From assembly GCF_007997035.1 (NCBI RefSeq), contig NZ_VOSS01000091.1:1-53114 (forward strand): a stretch of DNA of 53,114 nt, given 5' to 3'. Position 1 is the first letter of the stretch, and each line of letters opens with the position of its first letter. The notes beneath the pieces were generated by a model. The model did no database searches and had not been told where the DNA came from. It was given only the letters and a program-made list of their open reading frames with translations. The position numbers and the translations under genes are program-made. Below, piece by piece: positions 28,950 through 37,762 of this stretch. This stretch comes from Ralstonia sp. TCR112 (GTDB lineage Bacteria; Pseudomonadota; Gammaproteobacteria; Burkholderiales; Burkholderiaceae).

Positions 28950-30302
28950 TTACAGCGGCTTCAGTTCCACACGCTTGATCTCGCCGACCATGAACAGGTA
29001 GCAGACGATGGCGACCAGCGCATGGATCCCCACGTACACCAGCGCACCGTTGAACGAACCCGTGGTGTTGACGATGTAACCGATGGCAATGGGCGTGGTG
29101 ATGCTCGACAGGTTGCCGAAGGTGTTCATCAGCGCGCCCGACAAGCCCGCAATCTGCTTGGGCGCCGTATCGGAGTTCACCGCCCAGCCCAGCGCGCCGA
29201 GGCCCTTGCCGAAGAACGACAGCGCCATCACCGCCACCACGACAGCCTGCGCATCGACGTAGTTGCAGATCACCATGGTCATGGAGAGCAGCATGCCCAG
29301 CACGATGGGCACCTTGCGCGCCACCGACAGCGAGGCGCCACGGCGGAGCAGCGCGTCAGAGATGATCCCGCCGAGGATGCCGCCCAGGAAGCCGCACACC
29401 GCCGGAATCGACGCAACGAACCCTGCTTTCAGGATCGACATGCCGCGCGCCTGCACCAGGTACACCGGGAACCACGTGATGAAAAAGTACGTGAGCGCAT
29501 TGATGCAGTACTGCGCGATGTACACGCCCATCAGCATGCGGTTCTGCAGGAGCTGCTTCACGTAGCCGAGCTTCGGCCCTTCGGCCTTGGCCACACCCGC
29601 GCGGTCCATGTTGACCAGGCCGCCGCCGGCTTCGATGTACTCGATTTCTGCGCGGTTGACGCCCGGATGGTCCTTCGGTTCGTGCACGAAGGCTCGCCAC
29701 ACGACCGCCATGACGATGCCGACCACGCCCATCACGATAAACACGTGATGCCAGCCGAACGCGTGCACCAACCACGCCATCAGCGGAGCAAACACCACCG
29801 TGGCGGCATATTGCGCAGAGTTGAAGATGGCCGCCGCAGTGCCGCGCTCATTGGCCGGGAACCACGCTGCCACGATGCGGCTGTTCGCCGGGAAGGACGG
29901 CGCCTCGGCCGCACCCACCAGGAAGCGCAGGCAGAACACCATGACGATGGCGGTGGCGCCGGTAAAGAAGCCGATCGCGCCCTGCGCCAACGTGAACAGC
30001 GACCACAGCAGAATGCTGAATGTGTACACGCGCTTGGAACCGAAGCGGTCGAGCAGCCAGCCCCCCGGAATCTGGGCGATCACATAAGCCCAGCCAAACG
30101 CCGAGAAAATGTAGCCAAGCGACACGGCGTCGATGCCGAGTTCCTTCTGCATGGCCGAGCCGGCAATGGAGATGGTCGCCCGATCGGCATAGTTGATGGT
30201 CGTCACGATAAACAGCATCGCGAGGATCACGAAACGCACGCGGCTCATGCGCTCAGCGCGCGGCACGGCCTGTGCTCCCACTGCGGGGGCCTTGATGTCC
30301 AT
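28950..30302 (-). CDS. gudP: MFS glucarate/galactarate transporter
   Basis: Proton symporter for aldarates, anion:cation symporter family, 450 residues with about 12 membrane helices. Typical signatures: TTINYADRATISIAGSAMQ in helix 1, FSAFGWAYVIAQIPGGWLLD, LRFLVGAAEAPSFPANSRIV and AAWFPANERGTAAAIFNSAQ. It is more similar in style to GudP/GarP than the second carrier at 22772. It lies immediately upstream of gudD in the operon. A roughly 100-base gap separates it from the dehydrogenase gene upstream. Confidence 0.9.
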   Translation of the reverse strand: MDIKAPAVGAQAVPRAERMSRVRFVILAMLFIVTTINYADRATISIAGSAMQKELGIDAVSLGYIFSAFGWAYVIAQIPGGWLLDRFGSKRVYTFSILLWSLFTLAQGAIGFFTGATAIVMVFCLRFLVGAAEAPSFPANSRIVAAWFPANERGTAAAIFNSAQYAATVVFAPLMAWLVHAFGWHHVFIVMGVVGIVMAVVWRAFVHEPKDHPGVNRAEIEYIEAGGGLVNMDRAGVAKAEGPKLGYVKQLLQNRMLMGVYIAQYCINALTYFFITWFPVYLVQARGMSILKAGFVASIPAVCGFLGGILGGIISDALLRRGASLSVARKVPIVLGMLLSMTMVICNYVDAQAVVVAVMALSFFGKGLGALGWAVNSDTAPKQIAGLSGALMNTFGNLSSITTPIAIGYIVNTTGSFNGALVYVGIHALVAIVCYLFMVGEIKRVELKPL

Positions 30303-30401
30303 CGTCTCCTCCTTAAGCCGGCACCCGTCGTGCCGGTCGGGTCAAGTTGCCGGGTCCTGTGCGGCCCGGCGTGTTGTTTTTGCTATTCGACTGTTACGGC
30401 T

Positions 30402-31973
30402 TCAGGCCCAGCTTCCGTCCACCAGCCGGCGCAGCTTGAGCGGGTTGGCATCTTGCAGGGCTTCGGGCAGCAGTTCGGCCGGCAGATCCTGGTAGCACAC
30501 CGGGCGCAGGAAGCGCTCGATGGCCGCCGTGCCGACCGAAGTCGTGCGTGCATCCGTCGTCGCCGGCCACGGCCCACCGTGCACCATGGCGTGGCACACC
30601 TCGACGCCGGTCGGCCAGCCGTTGGCCAGAATGCGGCCCGCCTTGCGCTCCAGAATCGGCAGCAGCGAACGTGCGATCGCCGTGTCGCCGGCGTCCAGAT
30701 GCAGCGTGGCGGTCAACTGGCCCTCGAGCGATTCGGCCAGCGTGCGCAACTCTTCTGCATCGCGGCAGCGCACGACCAGGCCGGTGGCGCCGAAGATCTC
30801 GTCGTGCAGCGCCGGTTGCGCCTGGAAGCTCTTGGCATCGGTCACGTAGAAGCCGGCTTGCCCGCGGTTGGGCTGGTCGCTGCCTTGCCCGCGCGCGACG
30901 CAGCGCACGTTTGCCTCGGAAGCCAGCTTGTCGACACCGCGCGTGTAGGCAGTGTGGATCCCCGCGGTGAGCATCGGCTGCGCAGCCACGTCGCCCATGG
31001 CGGCAGCGGCAGCCGCTTCAAAGGCATCCAATTCCGGCCCATCGATGGCGAGCAGCAGACCCGGGTTCGTGCAGAACTGGCCCGCGCCCATCGTGAGCGA
31101 CGCCACGTACTGCTGACCCAGCGCCGCAGCGCGCTTGGCCAGCGCATCGGGCAGCAGGAAGACGGGGTTGATGGCGCTCAGTTCGCCATACACGGGAATC
31201 GGCTGCGGGCGTGCCTGCGCAATGCGCAACAGCGCCAGACCGCCTGCGCGCGAGCCGGTAAAGCCGACGGCCTGGATACGCGGATCCGCCACCAGTGCGC
31301 CCGCCACATCGTTGTCCGCCAGGATGAGCGAGAAGACACCCTCCGGCAGTCCGCACTGCACGACCGCGGCCTGAATGGCGCGGCCCACGAGTTCGGACGT
31401 ACCCGGGTGTGCCGGATGCGCCTTTACGACCACCGGGCAGCCTGCAGCCAGAGCAGACGCGGTATCGCCACCGGCCACCGAGAACGCCAGCGGGAAGTTG
31501 CTTGCGCCAAACACGGCCACCGGGCCCAGCGCAATGCGGCGCATGCGCAGGTCGGAACGCGGCAGCGGCTTGCGCTCCGGCAGGGCCGAATCAAGGCGCG
31601 CGCCCACGGCGTCACCGGCACGCACCACGCTTGCAAACAGGCGCAGTTGGTTGCACGTGCGGCCACGCTCGCCTTCCAGGCGCGGACGCGGCAATGCCGA
31701 TTCCGCCATCGCGCGTTCAATCAGCGCATCGCCCAGCGCTTCGATCTGGCTGGCAATGGCTTCCAGGAACGCTGCGCGGGCTTCCGGCGCGGTCTCGCGG
31801 TAAACGTCGAAAGCCGCGGCGGCCAGTTCGGCGGCACGTGCGGCATCAGTCTTTGAGGCCAGGGTGAATTCCGGTTCGAGCCATTCCCCGGTAGCGGGGT
31901 TCATGGCGCGAACCTTGCCGGCACCACCCGCTACGCGGGCAGCACCCAACAACAGTTCGCCGCTCAATTGCAT
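30402..31973 (-). CDS. 2-Oxoglutarate semialdehyde (2,5-dioxovalerate) dehydrogenase
   Basis: NAD(P)-dependent aldehyde dehydrogenase that completes the pathway by oxidising 2,5-dioxovalerate to 2-oxoglutarate (EC 1.2.1.26). It has 523 residues, the length of this ALDH subfamily. Motifs: [20 protein letters not shown] (nucleotide-binding region), [20 protein letters not shown] with the cofactor Lys, [23 protein letters not shown] with the general-base Glu, and [16 protein letters not shown] with the catalytic Cys. AAGGA precedes the start. It lies 27 bases downstream of kdgD, whose product is its substrate. Confidence 0.93.
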   Translation of the reverse strand: MQLSGELLLGAARVAGGAGKVRAMNPATGEWLEPEFTLASKTDAARAAELAAAAFDVYRETAPEARAAFLEAIASQIEALGDALIERAMAESALPRPRLEGERGRTCNQLRLFASVVRAGDAVGARLDSALPERKPLPRSDLRMRRIALGPVAVFGASNFPLAFSVAGGDTASALAAGCPVVVKAHPAHPGTSELVGRAIQAAVVQCGLPEGVFSLILADNDVAGALVADPRIQAVGFTGSRAGGLALLRIAQARPQPIPVYGELSAINPVFLLPDALAKRAAALGQQYVASLTMGAGQFCTNPGLLLAIDGPELDAFEAAAAAAMGDVAAQPMLTAGIHTAYTRGVDKLASEANVRCVARGQGSDQPNRGQAGFYVTDAKSFQAQPALHDEIFGATGLVVRCRDAEELRTLAESLEGQLTATLHLDAGDTAIARSLLPILERKAGRILANGWPTGVEVCHAMVHGGPWPATTDARTTSVGTAAIERFLRPVCYQDLPAELLPEALQDANPLKLRRLVDGSWA

Positions 31974-32000
31974 ATCGATTCCTTGTGTTTTCGGTTGCGC

Positions 32001-32939
32001 TCAGGCCGCCAGCTTTTCCACTTCGGCAATGCGCGACACCAACGCCGACAGTTCTGCCATTTCGGCGTCGGTCAGGTCGGTCAAGGGAGCACGGACCGGA
32101 CCTGCGTCACGGCCGATGACCTTCATACCGGCCTTGACGATCGACACCGCATAGCCACGCTTGCGATTGCGCAGCTGGATGTACGGCAGCACGAACGCGT
32201 TGAGCATCTTGTAGACCTTGGCATTGTCGAATGCGCGCACGGCGGCGTAGAACTCTAGCGCGAACTTCGGTACGAAGTTGAAGATGGCCGACGAATACGT
32301 CGACACGCCCATCGTCAAGTACGGCAAAGCAAAGGTCTCGGCGGTCGGCAGGCCACCAACGTAGGTAAAGCGGTCGCCCAGGCGGGCGTAGATGCGGGTC
32401 ATCAGTTCCAGATCGCCCACGCCGTCCTTGAAACCGACCAGGTTCGGGCAGCGGTCGGCCAGGCGTTCGAGGTGGTTTTCGTCCAGGATCTGGTTGGCGC
32501 GGTTGTAGACGATCACGCCCAGCTTGGTCGACTTGCAGACCTGCTCCACGTGCGCGGCCACGCCGTCGGCCGACGCTTCGGTCAGGTACGGCGGCAGCAG
32601 CAGGATGCCGTCTGCGCCGGCAGCTTCAGCCGCCTTGCAGTATTCGATCGATTCAGCCGTGCCACGGCCCGCCGGGGCGATCACCGGAATCTTGCCGCCG
32701 GTTTCAGCCACGGCTGCGCGCACCACGCGGTCGGTTTCAGCCGCGGTGAGCGAGAAGAACTCGCCCGTGCCGCCCGCTGCAAACAGGCCGGCGGCATCGT
32801 GGCTGAACAGCCAGTTCAGGTTGGCGCGATACGCTGCCTCGTCGAACGACAGGTCAGAGGCCTTGAAGTGCGTGACCGGGAAGGACAGCAGGCCGGAGCC
32901 GATCTGTTGGGCGAATTCTTTGGGGCTGTATCGGGACAT
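32001..32939 (-). CDS. kdgD: 5-Dehydro-4-deoxyglucarate dehydratase
   Basis: Dihydrodipicolinate-synthase-family lyase that decarboxylates and dehydrates 5-keto-4-deoxyglucarate to 2,5-dioxovalerate (EC 4.2.1.41). It has 312 residues. The family residues are present: Schiff-base Lys171 in [11 protein letters not shown], Tyr145 in GVIVYNRAN, and the GGTGEFFSL loop. It is the first gene of the leftward operon kdgD-aldehyde dehydrogenase-gudP-gudD-garD-udh-lactonase-exuT. The upstream 183 bases hold a 23-bp LysR-type operator and a conserved promoter block. Confidence 0.95.
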   Translation of the reverse strand: MSRYSPKEFAQQIGSGLLSFPVTHFKASDLSFDEAAYRANLNWLFSHDAAGLFAAGGTGEFFSLTAAETDRVVRAAVAETGGKIPVIAPAGRGTAESIEYCKAAEAAGADGILLLPPYLTEASADGVAAHVEQVCKSTKLGVIVYNRANQILDENHLERLADRCPNLVGFKDGVGDLELMTRIYARLGDRFTYVGGLPTAETFALPYLTMGVSTYSSAIFNFVPKFALEFYAAVRAFDNAKVYKMLNAFVLPYIQLRNRKRGYAVSIVKAGMKVIGRDAGPVRAPLTDLTDAEMAELSALVSRIAEVEKLAA

Positions 32940-32976
32940 GTCTCGCTCGCGATGAATGCGTGTTGTTGATGAGCGA

Positions 32977-33045
32977 ATTCTTGCACCCGCATCGATTCAA
33001 GTCCAAGCCAACTAATAACTCGATCAATACAGATCTTGTATTGAT
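32977..33045 (-). promoter_or_regulatory. LysR-type operator and conserved promoter block for the kdgD operon
   Basis: Positions 33023-33045 form a perfect inverted repeat: 9-bp arms ATCAATACA and TGTATTGAT around GATCT. The inner part fits the LysR pattern T-N11-A. Closer to the gene, 32977-32987 reads ATTCTTGCACC on the + strand (GGTGCAAGAAT in the transcript direction). Both elements recur before the Tat lactonase gene with the same 46-base offset (34234 and 34280). The operator is 84-106 bases before the kdgD start, the usual activator distance. The regulator is probably the LysR at 34301. Confidence 0.8.
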
Positions 33046-33122
33046 ACAGGGTCTTCCCTAGGTCGCTGATCCCGATGCTGCGGCCGCACGTGACGGGGCG
33101 GCCGCGTCCGGTCAGTGCCGCC

Positions 33123-34183
33123 TTACACCGCGCCCTCGGCCTCCACGTAAAGGGCATACAGCGAGTGCGAACTCGCCATGTACAGGCGGTTGTTCTTCGG
33201 GCCGCCGAAGGTCAGGTTGGGACAGCGTTCCGGCAAGTGGATGAAGCCGATCGGCTTGCCATGCGCGTTGAAGATTTTCACGCCGTCGTAGTCGGCGGAG
33301 TTGACGCCCGCGCGCCCGTCTGAGCCCCAGCCGCACCAGAGATTGCCATCCTTGTCGACGCGAAAGCCATCCAACGCGCCCGCGCCGTTGGCGTCGATCA
33401 GCTTGGTCTTGTTGGACGCCGTGCCGTCGGGCGCGATGTCGTAGCTCCAGATGCTGCGCGACGGCGTGCCCTTCCACTCGACCACGTAGAGCTTCTTCTC
33501 GTCGGGCGAAAACGCCAGCCCGTTCGGGTTGACGAGGTCGGTGATGATCGCGCGGATGCTGCCGTTCGATCGATCCGGTAGACGTTGGTGGTGGCCTGCT
33601 CCGGCGGCGCCTTGAAGCCCTCCCAGTTGCCGTTGATGCCGAACGTCGGGTCGGTGAACCAGATGCTGTCGTCAGACTTGACGACGATGTCGTTGGGCGC
33701 GTTCAGCCGCTTGCCCTGGTACTGATCGGCCAGCACCGTGATGCTCCCGTTGAATTCGGTGCGCGTGACGCGGCGCGTAACGGAGTGTTCGCACGTGACG
33801 AGGCGCCCTTGTCGGTCACGCGTATTGCCGTTGGCGTAGTTCGACGGCTCGCGGAACACGCTGAACGCGCCGTTCGTCTCGTCGTACTTCATGATGCGGT
33901 TGTTCGGAATGTCGCTCACCAGGAGGTAGCGCCCGGCGGGAAAGTAAACGGGCCCTTCGGCCCAGCGCATGCCGGTGGCAAGCTGTTCTACCGAGCTGCT
34001 GTAGAGCCGGTATTTCAGGAAGCTCGGGTCGAGCACTTCCACCGCCACGTCGGGGTAGCGCGCGTTCGGCTTGAACCCTTCGATCTTCTGCGCGCCGGCC
34101 AAGCCGCTGGCCGCTGCAAGCCCTGCCCCTGCCACGTTCTTGAGAAACCTGCGACGGCCAACTTCCGCGCTTTCCATGGACAT
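33123..34183 (-). pseudogene. Tat-exported SMP-30/gluconolactonase-family lactonase, single-base frameshift
   Basis: Probable periplasmic lactonase feeding the aldarate pathway. The N-terminus MSMESAEVGRRRFLKNVAG carries a twin-arginine motif (GRRRFLK) and an Ala-rich stretch ending near GLAGAQK. Propeller motifs: MRWAEGPVYFPAGRYLLVSD with the metal Glu, RLNAPNDIVVKSDDSIWFTD, and, past the shift, NPNGLAFSPDEKKLYVVEW. A base is missing at about 33566 (GATCGAAC, expected GATCGGAAC, giving IDRNGSIRAIITDL). Corrected length is about 353 residues. AGGAGA precedes the start. It is divergent from lysR, with a promoter copying that of kdgD. Confidence 0.88.
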
Positions 34184-34233
34184 GCTCGTCTCCTGATGGT
34201 TGTCATTGGCCCTTCAAGCCGAAGGGCGAGCCG

Positions 34234-34302
34234 ATTCTTGCACCGGCGATCTTTCCGCTTCAAGATAAGCACTGACTCAATCCATACAGGTTTTGAATCG
34301 AT
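34234..34302. promoter_or_regulatory. Second copy of the LysR operator module, overlapping the lysR start codon
   Basis: A 23-bp site at 34280-34302 matches 18 of 23 positions of the operator at 33023 (ATCCATACAG, then GTTTTG, then AATCGAT). Its last two bases are the first two of the lysR start codon, so occupancy should block lysR expression. On the other strand, ATTCTTGCACC at 34234-34244 lies the same 46 bases away as in the kdgD promoter, placing the lactonase gene under the same control. One site thus likely activates leftward and represses rightward transcription. Confidence 0.75.
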
Positions 34303-35197
34303 GTTTGAACTCAGCCAACTCCGCTGCTTCGTCGCCGTGGCCGAAGAACTGCATTTCGGGCGGGCCGCAGAACGCCTGCACATGACGCAGCCGCCGCTGT
34401 CGCGCCAGGTGCGCCTGCTGGAACACCAGGTCGGTACGGAGCTGCTGGAGCGCAACAGCCGCTCGGTCAAGCTGACGGCGGCTGGGCGCAGTTTTCTGCC
34501 CGACGCATCGCGCATCCTGCGCCTGGCGGATGAGGCGGCGGCCACGGCCCGGCGTGTGGCGACGGGCGCGGCCGGACAGTTGGCGATCGGCTTTACCGCG
34601 TCGGTCGGCTACGGCAAATTGCCTTCGCTCGTGAGCGCCGTGCGGGCGGCTTCACCGGGCGTGCGGCTGACGCTGAAGGAGATGGTGAGCGGCGCGCAGC
34701 TCGCGGCGCTGGATGCGCGCGAAATCGACGTCGGCCTGCTGCGCCCGCCGGTGGAGCACGGCGAGCTGATTGCCGTGCCGTGCTCGCAGGAAGCGCTCGT
34801 GATTGCCCTGCCGGAAGCGGTGGCCGACAGCTGGCCGCAACGCCCCAGCCTGCGCGATTGCGAGGGCCAGCCACTGCTGATGTATTCGCCATACGAAGCG
34901 CGCTATTTCCACCAGATGGTCAGCGGCCTGCTGGAGCGTGCGGAGGTGCTGCCCGACATCGTGGAATACGTCAGCCAGATTCACTCGATGCTGGCGCTGG
35001 TGCGTGCCGGCATCGGCGTGGCGCTCATCCCCGCAGCAGCGGCCATGCTGCACTTCGAGGGCGTGGTCTATCGCCCGGTGCGCACGACGCCGGCCAAGCC
35101 GGTGGAACTCTGGATGGCCTATCGCAAGGACAACGACAACCCCGTCTTCAACGTGCTCAAGACGGTGCTGCACAACGCCCTCGCCGAGCGGCGCTGA
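34301..35197 (+). CDS. LysR-family regulator of the aldarate genes
   Basis: 298 residues starting at ATG 34301 (MFELSQLRCFVAVAEELHFG); longer upstream frames overlap the lactonase gene and are not real. The N-terminal winged helix is textbook LysR: GRAAERLHMTQPPLSRQVRLLEHQVG then LLERNSRSVKLTAAG. A LysR effector domain follows (RPPVEHGELIAVPCSQE, IAVPCS-type strands, VRAGIGVALIPAAAAML). The position next to the lactonase, with matching operators here and before kdgD, suggests it senses an aldarate or pathway intermediate. The inducer is not visible from sequence. Confidence 0.9.
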   Translation: MFELSQLRCFVAVAEELHFGRAAERLHMTQPPLSRQVRLLEHQVGTELLERNSRSVKLTAAGRSFLPDASRILRLADEAAATARRVATGAAGQLAIGFTASVGYGKLPSLVSAVRAASPGVRLTLKEMVSGAQLAALDAREIDVGLLRPPVEHGELIAVPCSQEALVIALPEAVADSWPQRPSLRDCEGQPLLMYSPYEARYFHQMVSGLLERAEVLPDIVEYVSQIHSMLALVRAGIGVALIPAAAAMLHFEGVVYRPVRTTPAKPVELWMAYRKDNDNPVFNVLKTVLHNALAERR

Positions 35198-35252
35198 ACT
35201 CACACGGCACCGCACTTGCTGGAGCCATGGCGACCCCGATACGGAGACCGCC

Positions 35253-35618
35253 ATGCCGCAAACACCCCAGACCATTCCACGCACCGCCATCTGGCTCGCC
35301 GCCGCGGCCATCGGCTTGACCGTGGTTGCCTTGTCGCACCCCGCCCACGGCAAACTGCCGCCGCCCACACCGGCTGAGCAAGCCGCCGCTGCCCAACAGG
35401 CCGAGACGGAGCGCGCCCAGAAAGCGCAGGAGCAGGCGCAGCTGACCGAAGTGCAAGACCGTCTGGCGGCGCGCTTTGGCAAGGGCGGCAACAACGCGCC
35501 AGACGCTGTCACGCCGGCCACCAATCTGCCCAAGAACGTCGCAGAAGCGCCGGGTACGGCGGGCCCGCATGGCGGCTCGCGGCCCAGTGCGGAATCCCAT
35601 TCGGGCAACGCCCGCTAG
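35253..35618 (+). CDS. Small exported protein of unknown function
   Basis: 121 residues with GGAG 6 bases before ATG 35253. The N-terminus has a signal peptide (MPQTPQTIPRTAIWLAAAAI then GLTVVALSHPAHG). The mature part is short and polar: an Ala/Gln/Glu-rich, probably helical stretch (AAAAQQAETERAQKAQEQAQ), then a Gly/Pro/Asn-rich tail. There is no cysteine or known domain. Its TAG stop shares the palindrome CTAG with the stop of the convergent binding-protein gene. Confidence 0.7.
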   Translation: MPQTPQTIPRTAIWLAAAAIGLTVVALSHPAHGKLPPPTPAEQAAAAQQAETERAQKAQEQAQLTEVQDRLAARFGKGGNNAPDAVTPATNLPKNVAEAPGTAGPHGGSRPSAESHSGNAR

Positions 35619-36556
35619 GCGATCAGCGGAAACCCCGTGTCAAACGTGGTGGCCACCTCCAGCCGCTGTTTGAGCAGGCCCACCTTCACGTAGAAATCGG
35701 CCGTGCGCTGCTGCTCCGCAATGAGCTGCGGATCGATGGCGCGCCAGACCGTCTGTCGACGTGCGAACTGCAGCCGCGCAGCCTCCGGCGCGATGCCGAT
35801 GATGCGGGCCAGCGTGGCCGAAAAGCTGTCGACATGCTGGTACGACCACACCTGCGCACGCACCACGCGCTGCAAAAAGTCGCGCAGCGCATCGCGCTTG
35901 GCCGCCAGCGCAGCGTCGGTGGCTGCCAGGTAGCTGAGGCCCGACCACAACCCGCGCCCGCTGACGAGCACGCGCGCATGCTTTGCCGTTTCGGCCATCG
36001 CCGTGTAGGGCTCCCACGTTGACCACGCATCGATCGACCCGTTGACCAGCGCAAGCTTGGCATCGGCCGGCGGCAGGAAACGGAAGTTGGCATCGTCCGG
36101 ACCCAGCCCCGCCGACTCCAACGCCTTGAGCGCCACGAAATGCCCGATCGACCCGCGGTTGGTACCGATGGATTTACCCTTCAGATCCGCCGCGCTCTTC
36201 AACGGAGAATCGGGCCGCACCAGCACCGCCGTGCCGTACGGGTCTGATCGGTTGGCGCCGATCAGCTTGATGCGCGTACCCGCCGCCAAGGCAAAGATGG
36301 CTGGCGCATCGCCAATCGGGCCCAGGTCGACTGCACCCGCGTTGAGCGCTTCGGCCAGCGGAGCAGCCGCCGGAAACTCGGTCCATTGGATGTCGTACTG
36401 CACGCCCTTGAGCGCGTCGGCCGCTTCCAGCAGCGCGCGCAGGCCACCCTTCTGGTCGCCCGCCTTGAGCACGAGGCGGGGTTGCGCGATGGACAAGGCA
36501 GGCGCGGCAGCAAGCGCCAGCGTGGATTGCAGAAAACGTCGTCGATGTTGCGGCAT
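35615..36556 (-). CDS. Sulfonate-type ABC transporter substrate-binding protein
   Basis: 313-residue periplasmic binding protein of the SsuA/TauA-like class. The N-terminus MPQHRRRFLQSTLALAAAPA carries an Arg-rich, Tat-like signal (RRRFLQ). The mature domain shows LVLKAGDQKGGLRALLEAAD, ALNAGAVDLGPIGDAPAIFA and IGTNRGSIGHFVALKALESA, all typical of SsuA. It is the last gene of the leftward operon and a second binding protein alongside the one at 39635. Two receptors may widen the range of sulfonates taken up. The substrate is not readable from sequence. Confidence 0.87.
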   Translation of the reverse strand: MPQHRRRFLQSTLALAAAPALSIAQPRLVLKAGDQKGGLRALLEAADALKGVQYDIQWTEFPAAAPLAEALNAGAVDLGPIGDAPAIFALAAGTRIKLIGANRSDPYGTAVLVRPDSPLKSAADLKGKSIGTNRGSIGHFVALKALESAGLGPDDANFRFLPPADAKLALVNGSIDAWSTWEPYTAMAETAKHARVLVSGRGLWSGLSYLAATDAALAAKRDALRDFLQRVVRAQVWSYQHVDSFSATLARIIGIAPEAARLQFARRQTVWRAIDPQLIAEQQRTADFYVKVGLLKQRLEVATTFDTGFPLIA

Positions 36557-36581
36557 GGTGATGGAGCGATGCGGTCGAGGG

Positions 36582-37748
36582 TCAGTGGATGAAGCCGCCT
36601 TTCACATAGCGCACCGGTTCGGCGTCCATGCGGGCGATCAAGGAATCGAGGCCGCTCGTGCTGCGGGCGGTTTCGCGTGCAGCGGAGGTGCAGAGGAAAT
36701 CGGCATCGGACCACGTCGTGCCCGGTGCGCCGCGTGCACGCAACCAGCCGTTGCGATCGGCCAGCAACTGCGTGCCGGAAAACGCTTGGGGCTCGGCGCC
36801 GGCGATGGTGGCGAAAACGTTCCAGGCGTCAGCGCCTGCAGCCACGCAACGCGCCTCAAAAGCGCGCGTTGGCGGCGGCAACGTGCCATCCGGTGTAATC
36901 AACAACGTCTGGAAACGCGGATCTTCCAGCGGGATGTCGGTGCGCGATGCCGCATCCACGGCCACCACCCGCACGCGCTGGCCGTTGCGCCACGTCGCCA
37001 GGGATTGAGGCAGCGCGTCTGCGCAGCGCACCGACAACGCGGGCAGCGCCACGGGCAGTGGCCAGCCGCCGGCACGCACGCCGCCACGCGCAGCCAGCAC
37101 CTTCATGGCGTCGAGTGCGGCCCAGATATCGGCGTCGCTCAGTCGACCGGCAAATGCAGGCATGGTGGATGCGCCTTGCGTGTCCTGCATGCCGTGGGCG
37201 ATATGCCAGAACAGCTCGCCATCGGCATGACGGCCAAGCAATGGGCCGACCACCGTAGGTGGCCAGCGCGTGAGCGTGGCGGCCAACGGGCCTTCGCCCC
37301 GGCCGTCTGCGCCGTGGCAGCTTGCGCACGCGGCGTTGTAGATGCGCGTGCCCTGCGTGATGGACGCCACCGAAAACGCCGTTGGGCTCACATGGAAACT
37401 CGTCGGCACGGCGGGCGCCACCACCACCGCCGACGGCCACGGCGCCACCACAAGCAGGCCCGCCGCGACGCCGGATGACACCGGCCGCCACCGCCGCACG
37501 AGCACGGCGATCACGACGGCCAGCAATGCCAGCATCAAGGCAATCAGCGTCAGGCCGAGCTGCCGCGCTTGCCCGAGATCGATCAACAGAGTCTCGCCGG
37601 CGATGCGCACGTCCCACGGCCATGCCGGCTGCCCGTGCGCCTCGCCGGTCAGCCCCAGCGTGTGCAGCAGCACCAGCACGCCGTGCTGCGCCCATTGCAG
37701 AAAGCCAAGCAGCGCGTTGAGCCAGACCGTCGCTTGCGGCCCGCTCAT
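36582..37748 (-). CDS. Membrane-anchored c-type cytochrome in the sulfonate operon
   Basis: 388 residues. There are about three hydrophobic segments in the first 120 residues (LGFLQWAQHGVLVLLHTLGL, LGLTLIALMLALLAVVIAVL, SSGVAAGLLVVAP). A mono-haem cytochrome c domain follows with CASCH at 141-145 and a likely axial Met in STMPAFAGRLSDADIWAAL. The remaining roughly 160 residues, with RVRVVAVDAASRTDIPLEDP, look like an uncharacterised extracytoplasmic domain. It is co-transcribed between an ABC ATPase (14-base gap) and a binding protein (25-base gap). A redox role in sulfur-compound oxidation is inference only. Confidence 0.82.
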   Translation of the reverse strand: MSGPQATVWLNALLGFLQWAQHGVLVLLHTLGLTGEAHGQPAWPWDVRIAGETLLIDLGQARQLGLTLIALMLALLAVVIAVLVRRWRPVSSGVAAGLLVVAPWPSAVVVAPAVPTSFHVSPTAFSVASITQGTRIYNAACASCHGADGRGEGPLAATLTRWPPTVVGPLLGRHADGELFWHIAHGMQDTQGASTMPAFAGRLSDADIWAALDAMKVLAARGGVRAGGWPLPVALPALSVRCADALPQSLATWRNGQRVRVVAVDAASRTDIPLEDPRFQTLLITPDGTLPPPTRAFEARCVAAGADAWNVFATIAGAEPQAFSGTQLLADRNGWLRARGAPGTTWSDADFLCTSAARETARSTSGLDSLIARMDAEPVRYVKGGFIH

Positions 37749-37762
37749 GATGGTGCCGCCAT

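Noticed and set aside
28554-31856. A 1100-codon open frame on the + strand opposite gudD, gudP and the semialdehyde dehydrogenase
   Set aside because: It is antisense to three conserved genes, has the His/Arg-rich look of a shadow frame and shows no domain.
33081-33104. GC-rich inverted repeat (CGGCCGC and GCGGCCG) after the lactonase gene as a terminator
   Set aside because: No U tract follows on the transcribed strand; left uncalled.
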